Source: Sulfuricurvum sp. IAE1
Lineage (GTDB): Bacteria; Campylobacterota; Campylobacteria; Campylobacterales; Sulfurimonadaceae
Assembly (NCBI RefSeq): GCF_004347735.1
Contig: NZ_SLTI01000060.1
Coordinates: forward strand, 310,001-374,000
Direction of reading: 5' to 3'
DNA length: 64,000 bases
Position numbers and translations under genes: made by a program
Notes under the pieces: generated by a model
Database searches by the model: none
What the model was told of the DNA's origin: nothing
What the model saw: the letters and a program-made list of their open reading frames with translations, nothing else
Shown here: positions 58,773-64,000 of the stretch, one piece after another
Layout: every line of letters starts with the position of its first letter
Position numbering within the stretch: the first letter of the stretch is position 1

Positions 58773-58955
58773 ATGCGTGAAAAAAATGAACCGATGGATC
58801 AACAAGTAGCTTACGATGCGTGGTACATTGCCGAAATAGAAAAAGGTTTGGCCGATGTCGAGAACGGGAATGTTCTCAGTGACGAAGAAGCCGAAACTCA
58901 GATGAAAACGTTTATGGAACAACTGCACAAAAAGCATGGAACAACGGCAGCTTGA
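58773..58955 (+). CDS. Antitoxin of a RelE/ParE-type pair
   Basis: 60 residues, acidic C-terminus. WYIAEIEKGLADVENGNVLSDEEAE resembles the antitoxins that accompany ParE/RelE toxins; the family is not certain. AAGGAG ahead of ATG. Overlaps the toxin by 20 bases. The upstream region has a possible weak promoter (TTGAAT, 18 bases, ATTAAT). Confidence 0.75.
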   Translation: MREKNEPMDQQVAYDAWYIAEIEKGLADVENGNVLSDEEAETQMKTFMEQLHKKHGTTAA

Positions 58956-59226
58956 ATGGTCACGGCGTTCTCAAGCCGACCGACAAAAGATTGCTGAATT
59001 TTACGCTGCCGAAGCATCCCCTTTTATCGCTGAACAAGCACTTCTCTCCATCAGAAACGCCGCAATCAGAATCCTCAAAAATCCCCTTAACTATCGAGAA
59101 GGCAAAAAATCAGGGACACGTGAATATGTCATGCGCCGCTTCCCTTACATAGTGATTTATCGAGTAACGGATACCAAAGTCTCTATTGTTCGGGTACTTC
59201 ATCAAGCGATGCGGTATTTTAATTAA
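58936..59226 (+). CDS. RelE/ParE-family toxin
   Basis: 96 residues. Small RelE-fold: LEWSRRSQADRQKIAEFYA, a conserved LNYREGKKSGTREYVMRRFPYIVIYRV core and VSIVRVLHQAMRYFN end, as in ParE toxins. Gyrase (ParE) versus mRNA (RelE) target cannot be settled; the overall pattern is ParE-like. Followed by the second palindromic element. Confidence 0.82.
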   Translation: MEQRQLEWSRRSQADRQKIAEFYAAEASPFIAEQALLSIRNAAIRILKNPLNYREGKKSGTREYVMRRFPYIVIYRVTDTKVSIVRVLHQAMRYFN

Positions 59227-59240
59227 GCGTAAATCATTTT

Positions 59241-59264
59241 GTCCCCACTCAGGAGAGTAGGAAC
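59241..59264. repeat. 24-base palindromic element, copy 2
   Basis: GTCCCCACTC, loop AGGA, GAGTAGGAAC; stem of ten pairs with two G-T wobbles. Reverse complement of the copy at 27701-27724 in 19 of 24 bases. Fourteen bases after the toxin stop. Confidence 0.6.
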
Positions 59265-59269
59265 AAGAG

Positions 59270-59354
59270 GAAGCTCAAAACGGCGATTCAGCTCGATACG
59301 GCGCCTCAGGGGCATACGGTAATGCCCACCTTGCGGGAATTTTTGAAACCGTGA
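59270..59354 (+). pseudogene. 3' remnant of a second tetraheme cytochrome gene
   Basis: 85 bases (59270-59354) align with the last 85 bases of the cytochrome gene (58631-58715) with 13 differences; the frame is open to a stop, giving a C-terminus differing at three of 27 residues, with all heme codons missing. No start codon or Shine-Dalgarno. It marks where a tandem copy lost its 5' part, now occupied by the toxin-antitoxin pair. Confidence 0.75.
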
Positions 59355-59412
59355 GAATCCCGGTTTAAAGAAGCTTTTATGAAACTTAATCGATCTTTAA
59401 GTAAGATTGCCC

Positions 59413-59418
59413 TATTAT
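59413..59418 (+). promoter_or_regulatory. Possible -10 box of the rpmH operon
   Basis: TATTAT, 31 bases before rpmH ATG; no clear -35. Stretch 59355-59449 otherwise shows only AT-rich sequence. Confidence 0.35.
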
Positions 59419-59449
59419 TGCGTGCTAAAAATTTCTAAAGGGAATGGTT

Positions 59450-59584
59450 ATGAAAAGAACATACCAACCGCATAATACGCCACGTAAACGCACACACGGT
59501 TTCCGTGCCCGTATGGCGACAAAAAACGGCCGCCGCGTACTGAACGCTCGTCGTGCCAAAGGTAGAAAACGATTGGCTGTGTAA
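59450..59584 (+). CDS. rpmH: 50S ribosomal protein L34
   Basis: 44 residues, all basic: [20 protein letters not shown] continuing to RLAV, the complete L34. ATG 59450 with AAAGGGA six bases before it. Starts the rpmH-rnpA-yidD-yidC-jag-mnmE cluster; dnaA and oriC are not adjacent within this window. Confidence 0.97.
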   Translation: MKRTYQPHNTPRKRTHGFRARMATKNGRRVLNARRAKGRKRLAV

Positions 59585-59595
59585 ACGGCTTTTCG

Positions 59596-59940
59596 ATGCT
59601 TAAACTCCACAGCGAGTTTCAGCGAGTCTATCAGCGCGGGAAAAGTGCCCATAGCACTTCTATCGCGCTGTTTTATCTCCCTCTATCGGGAGAGAAAAAA
59701 GTCGGATATACCGCAAGTAAAAAAGTCGGAAACGCCGTGGTGAGAAACCGGTGCAAAAGACGCCTTCGCGCTCTTTTCGCGGAGTTCTCAGCCGATGTAC
59801 AGGACGGATGGTACGTCTTCGTCGCCAAAGGGCCTTTGTTTGAAAGCCCTTTTGAAAACGTGCGGCGCGACTGCAAATATGTTTTGAAACGGACAGGTGC
59901 TTTGTGTGGGACAGATGATAATAAGAAGGTTCTTTCTTAA
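59596..59940 (+). CDS. rnpA: Ribonuclease P protein component
   Basis: 114 residues. Family pattern from LHSEFQRVYQRGK, VGYTASKKVGNAVVRNRCKRRLRALF (RNR motif) to the acidic end. Forms RNase P with the RNA subunit. Twelve bases after rpmH, overlaps yidD by 26 bases. Confidence 0.95.
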   Translation: MLKLHSEFQRVYQRGKSAHSTSIALFYLPLSGEKKVGYTASKKVGNAVVRNRCKRRLRALFAEFSADVQDGWYVFVAKGPLFESPFENVRRDCKYVLKRTGALCGTDDNKKVLS

Positions 59941-60250
59941 ACTTCTTTGGCTCTACCGGCACTCTTTCTCCCTGGTGACGCGAGGTTCGTGTCGCCATTA
60001 TCCTTCATGCTCGGAATACGCCCTGTGGCAATTCGAGTGCAACACTCTCCCCCGTGCTTTCGGTTCCACGTTTGTCCGCATTTTGAAATGCAACCAGCTT
60101 TTCCGCGGCGGTATCGACTACCCGATGATCGGCAAACCGGCGTTGAAGCCTGCAGAACTTTCCGTAAATACGATAAAATACTGGTTTGTTCCATACCAAC
60201 AGAATTATTTTCTGATCAAAAATTTTAAGTTTAAAGGGTCCCAGTGCTAG
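59915..60250 (+). CDS. yidD: Membrane protein insertion efficiency factor YidD
   Basis: 111 residues, 70-120 being usual. The hallmark CRHYPSCSEYALWQFE is present, as is RILKCNQLFRGGIDYP. Start ATG 59915 gives MIIRRFFLKLLWLY, an amphipathic helix. An in-frame earlier GTG/TTG is unlikely. Ends seven bases into yidC. Confidence 0.9.
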   Translation: MIIRRFFLKLLWLYRHSFSLVTRGSCRHYPSCSEYALWQFECNTLPRAFGSTFVRILKCNQLFRGGIDYPMIGKPALKPAELSVNTIKYWFVPYQQNYFLIKNFKFKGSQC

Positions 60251-61857
60251 AAAAGTTTACCCCGAACCAGCGGCTCCTCGTTGCCGTTGCACTATCGTTT
60301 TTGTTTTTTATCGGATACACGACCGTATTCCCTCCCGAAACTCCCAACAGCGAACATAATGCGACCGAGAAACCGGCCGTTCGCGCCGCCGAAGCCAAAA
60401 ATCAAGGCAGTGCGGTAACGGCGACAGACGTCAACGCTTCGTCCTCCGCACCGGTCTCAATGACGACGACCGATACCCTTACCACCGTTTCGGCCAAAGA
60501 GTTCACCCTGAAAATCGACACGCTCGGGCGTATTTCGTCGGTTGTCCTGAGCAACGCGAAGCACAACGGCAAAGACGGCAAGCTTGCCGAGCTCGTCTCT
60601 GCAAGCGGCGCCAAGCCCCTGTATGTCCGTTTCGCCGATGAAGCGCTTAACGCCGCCGCGTCCAAAACCCCCTATACCGCCAGCGTCAACAGCATGACCC
60701 TCGGCGAAAACGGCAAATCCACCGTAGTCCTCACGCAGGCGCTTCCGGGGGTTACCCTCACCAAAACGCTGACTTTCTACAGCGACGGCCACTACGATGC
60801 GAAAATCGCCCTCTCCAACGAAAAACGCTACTTCGTCTATCTGGGGCAGCACCCGCAGATCATCGAACAGATCATGACCGTCGTGGGAAGCATGGTCTAC
60901 TCGGGTGACAGTCTGACGACGATTTTCGAAGACGGCGATGTTGAAGGACGTTCGATTTTCAGCGACGTCCACCTCGCATCGTCATTTGACCAGTATTACG
61001 CGTCGATCATGTACGGATTCGACAAATCGACCCAGGTCACGGTAGAGCGCGACGCGAGCAACAACCCCGTCACTTACCTTGAGGGGACGCCGAGTTTTAC
61101 GTTTAACGGTTACATCGGTCCCAAAGAGTACAAAACGCTCCAGTCGATCGATCCGGTGCTCGTCAATGCGATCGAATTCGGATGGTTCACGTTCGTTGCC
61201 ACCCCGATTTTCAAAGTGCTGATGTGGCTGCACGGTATTTTCGGCAACTGGGGATGGGCGATCATCGCGCTCACCATCATCATCCGCATTTTCCTCTATC
61301 CGTTGACCCACAAAGGGATGGTCTCGATGCAAAAGATCAAGGAGATCGCTCCGAAGATCAAAGAGGTTCAGGAAAAATACAAAGGCGATCCGGCCCGTAT
61401 GAACGCGGCGGTAATGGAGATGTACAAAAAGCACGGGGCCAACCCGTTGGGCGGATGTCTGCCGCTGCTGCTCCAGATCCCGGTATTTTTCGCGATTTAC
61501 CGCGTGTTGCTTAACGCCGTCGAATTGCAGGGTGCGCCGTGGATGCTGTGGGTAACCGATCTCTCAAGAATGGACCCTTACTTCATCCTTCCGATCCTGA
61601 TGGGTGCCACGATGTATTATCAGCAAAAAATTACGCCGAGCAACTTTACCGATCCGCTCCAGGAGAAAATTTTCAAATTCCTGCCGGTCATTTTTACGTT
61701 CTTTTTCTTCACGTTCCCAGCCGGGCTCGTACTGTACTGGTTCGTCAACAATATCTTCTCGATAGCGCAGCAGTACATGGTGAACAAACAGTTCGAAGCG
61801 GCCCGCGCGGCTCGTCACGAAGCCCATCTTGCGGAAAAGCACCATGAAAAAGATTGA
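60244..61857 (+). CDS. yidC: Membrane protein insertase YidC
   Basis: 537 residues. Helix 1 (about 10-28), periplasmic beta-super-sandwich (about 50-310), five C-terminal helices with conserved FLYPLTHKGMVSMQKIKEIAPKIKEVQ and MYKKHGANPLGGCLPLLLQIP. It inserts membrane proteins alone or with Sec. Start GTG 60244 with AAGGG ahead. Ends inside jag. Confidence 0.96.
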   Translation: MLEKFTPNQRLLVAVALSFLFFIGYTTVFPPETPNSEHNATEKPAVRAAEAKNQGSAVTATDVNASSSAPVSMTTTDTLTTVSAKEFTLKIDTLGRISSVVLSNAKHNGKDGKLAELVSASGAKPLYVRFADEALNAAASKTPYTASVNSMTLGENGKSTVVLTQALPGVTLTKTLTFYSDGHYDAKIALSNEKRYFVYLGQHPQIIEQIMTVVGSMVYSGDSLTTIFEDGDVEGRSIFSDVHLASSFDQYYASIMYGFDKSTQVTVERDASNNPVTYLEGTPSFTFNGYIGPKEYKTLQSIDPVLVNAIEFGWFTFVATPIFKVLMWLHGIFGNWGWAIIALTIIIRIFLYPLTHKGMVSMQKIKEIAPKIKEVQEKYKGDPARMNAAVMEMYKKHGANPLGGCLPLLLQIPVFFAIYRVLLNAVELQGAPWMLWVTDLSRMDPYFILPILMGATMYYQQKITPSNFTDPLQEKIFKFLPVIFTFFFFTFPAGLVLYWFVNNIFSIAQQYMVNKQFEAARAARHEAHLAEKHHEKD

Positions 61858-62614
61858 AGCGCCGACCCTTGAAGAAGCCTACGCCAAGGCGGCTTCGGAG
61901 TTCGGATGCTCCGTGACCGCCTTGCAGGTCGAGATCATCCGTTTCCCCTCGAAGGGGATACTGGGGATGTTCAAAAAATCGGCCCTTATCGTCGCCAATC
62001 TTCCCCAGTCATCCTCTTCTTCCGCTTCCCCCGTTTCCCTTTTCCCAGATGAACCCGTATCACCCGAAACCGACGAATCGCACCTCTGCGAGTACGATGT
62101 AGCCGAAGATGAGTACGACGACGAAGGGGATGAATATTATCCCGACATGAGCGCGCAGGAGTGTGCGGACGAAGTCAAAGCCCAGATTAACGAACTGTTT
62201 GCCGGGGTCTGTTTCGATATCGACGAAGTGCAGGTGAGCGTATACGACGAGAATACGCTGCTTATCGAATTCACGGGCCCCGACGCGGCACTTATGATCG
62301 GCAAGGAAGGGTATCGTTACAAAGCCCTTTCGTACATGCTGTTTAACTGGATCAACGCGGTGTACGGTATGCAGCTGCGTCTTGAAATCGCCGAATTTCT
62401 GAAAAATCAGGAAGAGTCTATTTCCCGCTATCTCGTGGGGGTATGCGAAACGATTGAACGCGACGGTCGCGCGCAGACCAAGGTACTTGACGGCGTTCTC
62501 GTGCAAATCGCGCTCAAACAGCTCCGCGAGCGGTATCCGGATCGGTACGTGGCGATCCGTTCGACGCGCGACGGCGGAAAATTCATCGTCATCAACAGTT
62601 ACCACGAGTATTGA
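61844..62614 (+). CDS. jag: Jag/KhpB-family RNA-binding protein
   Basis: 256 residues. Jag-N (about 1-50), an acidic linker, a KH domain with LIGKEGYRYKALSYMLFNWIN (GxxG-like GKEGYR), and an R3H domain with RDGGKFIVINS at the end. Membrane-associated RNA chaperone linked to YidC. ATG 61844 lies inside yidC (14-base overlap) and its stop overlaps mnmE (TGATG). Confidence 0.9.
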   Translation: MKKIEAPTLEEAYAKAASEFGCSVTALQVEIIRFPSKGILGMFKKSALIVANLPQSSSSSASPVSLFPDEPVSPETDESHLCEYDVAEDEYDDEGDEYYPDMSAQECADEVKAQINELFAGVCFDIDEVQVSVYDENTLLIEFTGPDAALMIGKEGYRYKALSYMLFNWINAVYGMQLRLEIAEFLKNQEESISRYLVGVCETIERDGRAQTKVLDGVLVQIALKQLRERYPDRYVAIRSTRDGGKFIVINSYHEY

Positions 62615-63957
62615 TGGACACTACGATAGCCGCGATCGCCACCGCCCACGGGGTCGGCTCGATCGCCATTATCCGTCTTAGCGGCAAAGAGGCGCTTCGC
62701 ATCGCCCTGTCGCTCTCCCGCAGACAAACTCTCGCTCCCCGCTATGCTACCTTGGCGTCTCTTTATGAGGCGGACGGAAGCCTCATCGATGAAGCGATCA
62801 TCCTTTATTTTCAGGGACCTAAGAGCTTTACCGGCGAAGACGTAGTTGAATTTCAGTGTCACGGCGGTCTCGTCGTCGCCGACAAAATTCTCCGTGCGGC
62901 GCTTGCGTCGGGCGCGCGTCCCGCCGATCCGGGGGAATTCAGCAAACGGGCGTTTCTAAACGGCCGGATGGACCTTACGCAGGCCGAAGCGATCGCATCG
63001 CTTATCGAAGCCAAAAGCGACGATGCCGCGCGGGTCCTCGCACGACAGATGAAGGGGGAATTGCGGGGATACGTCGAAAATATCCGCGATTCGCTCCTCG
63101 AAATCCTTGCCTACTCCGAAGTCGTGATCGATTATGCCGAAGAGGACCTCCCCCCCGACGTCGTCGATCAGATCGTGCTCAAGCTTGAACGGATCAAAAC
63201 GGAACTTTCCCGTACGCTCGAGGCAAGCCGCCGCCGCAGCGGATTGATGCAGGGGTATCGCGTCGCCATCATCGGTAAACCCAACGTCGGGAAAAGTTCG
63301 CTCCTCAATGCGCTGCTCGATTACGAGCGGGCGATCGTGAGCGATATTGCGGGGACGACCCGCGATACGATCGAAGAACAGGTGCGGATCGGTACCCATC
63401 TGATCCGTCTGGTCGATACGGCGGGGATTCGGGCAACCGGCGACGAGATTGAAAAGATCGGTATCGAGCGCTCCATCGCCGCCGTCGAAAACGCCGACAT
63501 CGTCGTCGCGCTGTTCGATTCGAGCCGTCCTATCGACGACGAAGACCGTGCCATAATCGATCTGATCGAGCGTTACCGGAGCGAAAAACCGTTTGTCTGC
63601 GTCCTGAACAAAGCCGATTTGAGCCCCCGTTTCGATGCCGAACTCCTCGCTCCGTATTCTCCCCTCTCGCTCAGCTGCAAAGAGCAGACGCAACCGCTTG
63701 TAGAAGCACTTGCGGCGCACATGGACCGAGACAACGACAGCGAAGAGATGATGCTGATTTCACAGCGGCAGATCGGTGCCGTCACCGAGGCGCTCGAGGC
63801 CATCGATGACGCGCACGAACCGCTCAGAGACGGCGAACTGGAGTTTTTCTCGTTTCACATCAACCGTTCCATCCGCTCCGTCGCTTCGCTCAGCCGTCCC
63901 TACGAACTTGACGAAATGTTCGACAAGATGTTCGGACAGTTTTGTCTGGGGAAATGA
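62614..63957 (+). CDS. mnmE: tRNA modification GTPase MnmE
   Basis: Modifies U34 of tRNAs with MnmG. 447 residues. Formyl-THF N-domain (about 1-115), helical domain, G domain with GKPNVGKSSLLN (about 218-229), GTTRDT, DTAG and NKAD, and the C-terminal catalytic Cys in CLGK. TGATG start, no upstream Shine-Dalgarno. Confidence 0.96.
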   Translation: MDTTIAAIATAHGVGSIAIIRLSGKEALRIALSLSRRQTLAPRYATLASLYEADGSLIDEAIILYFQGPKSFTGEDVVEFQCHGGLVVADKILRAALASGARPADPGEFSKRAFLNGRMDLTQAEAIASLIEAKSDDAARVLARQMKGELRGYVENIRDSLLEILAYSEVVIDYAEEDLPPDVVDQIVLKLERIKTELSRTLEASRRRSGLMQGYRVAIIGKPNVGKSSLLNALLDYERAIVSDIAGTTRDTIEEQVRIGTHLIRLVDTAGIRATGDEIEKIGIERSIAAVENADIVVALFDSSRPIDDEDRAIIDLIERYRSEKPFVCVLNKADLSPRFDAELLAPYSPLSLSCKEQTQPLVEALAAHMDRDNDSEEMMLISQRQIGAVTEALEAIDDAHEPLRDGELEFFSFHINRSIRSVASLSRPYELDEMFDKMFGQFCLGK

Positions 63958-64000
63958 TGGGCTCCGTTATCGCGATCGATCTGGGGCTGAAGCGGATAGG
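63954..64000 (+). CDS. ruvX: RuvX/YqgF-family putative Holliday-junction resolvase, N-terminal fragment
   Basis: Reads MMGSVIAIDLGLKRI before the window ends. The IAIDLGLKRIG start is the RNase H-like metal site of the YqgF/RuvX family (a pre-16S rRNA nuclease). ATG overlaps the mnmE stop by four bases; a second ATG (63957) is possible. Cut by the right edge. Confidence 0.75.
   Translation, partial: MMGSVIAIDLGLKRI

Noticed and set aside
59450-63957. Replication origin next to rpmH-rnpA-yidC-jag-mnmE
   Set aside because: The cluster often lies near oriC in other bacteria, but no dnaA gene, DnaA boxes or AT-rich unwinding region is visible; Campylobacterota usually have dnaA elsewhere.

Overview
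The window reads as ordinary chromosome from a member of the Campylobacterota (the former Epsilonproteobacteria; Sulfurimonas/Sulfuricurvum-like lineages are my best guess, genus unresolved). The basis is: a long sec operon carrying leuS, lptE, folC and mfd; a MagIII-type DNA glycosylase closely resembling the Helicobacter pylori enzyme; an ArsRS-like two-component pair; a CheV-CheA(REC fusion)-CheW operon; an HspR-type (HAIR) operator at clpB; and promoters with a good TATAAT box and little or no -35 element. Coding density is very high. Most neighbouring genes overlap by 1 or 4 bases, and six convergent pairs overlap at their 3' ends. No gap exceeds 300 bases. I found no rRNA, tRNA, CRISPR array, integrase, transposase or phage gene.

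Layout. 1-2908 (minus): uvrD-truB-csrA, with csrA cut by the left edge. 3072-9433: a LysR regulator, then a minus block (cysK, a PabC-like lyase, an SspB-like protein), a KdpDE-like two-component pair and a biotin carboxylase. 9483-23684: lnt diverges from one operon of about 13 kb, yajC-secD-secF-membrane protein-leuS-lptE-diguanylate cyclase-folC-mfd-rlmC. 23651-26279: a YgjP-like metalloprotease, a membrane protein, ymdB and magIII. 26263-27773: a more AT-rich accessory patch with a BrnT/BrnA toxin-antitoxin pair, an orphan lipoprotein and a palindromic repeat. 27774-29497: small genes (ywbE, a cold-shock protein, a HAD phosphatase, a 43-residue lipoprotein). 29500-33276: rho-murI-dnaX. 33427-37453: single genes on alternating strands (cupin, outer-membrane protein, FGE-sulfatase-domain protein, YchJ, RmuC, PssA). 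37558-41206: a Fur-box-like site, a porin, feoA and feoB, likely one iron-uptake unit. 41242-46421: ArsRS-like pair, surE, a ThiF-family protein and an EAL-CBS-GGDEF protein. 46468-53984: greA-argC-lpxH-cheV-cheA-cheW and an aminopeptidase P. 53975-58314: two orphan genes, DUF445 and clpB. 58353-59354: a tetraheme cytochrome, a RelE/ParE-type toxin-antitoxin pair and the 3' remnant of a second cytochrome copy. 59450-64000: rpmH-rnpA-yidD-yidC-jag-mnmE and the start of ruvX.

Functionally most of this is housekeeping: protein export and membrane insertion (SecDF-YajC, YidC, Lnt, LptE), RNA modification, and DNA repair (UvrD, Mfd, MagIII, RmuC). Signalling is well represented: three two-component or chemotaxis modules and two c-di-GMP proteins.

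The observations I consider most worth following are these. (1) Eight genes have a -10 hexamer ending exactly six bases before ATG and no Shine-Dalgarno sequence, which suggests leaderless mRNAs. (2) Two copies of a 24-base palindrome, with stem-compensating differences, sit just downstream of genes in the two accessory patches. (3) A toxin-antitoxin pair occupies the place of the 5' part of a duplicated cytochrome gene. (4) A HAIR operator overlaps the clpB promoter. (5) A Fur-box-like site precedes the porin-feoAB genes. I did not find a convincing wholly new multigene system.
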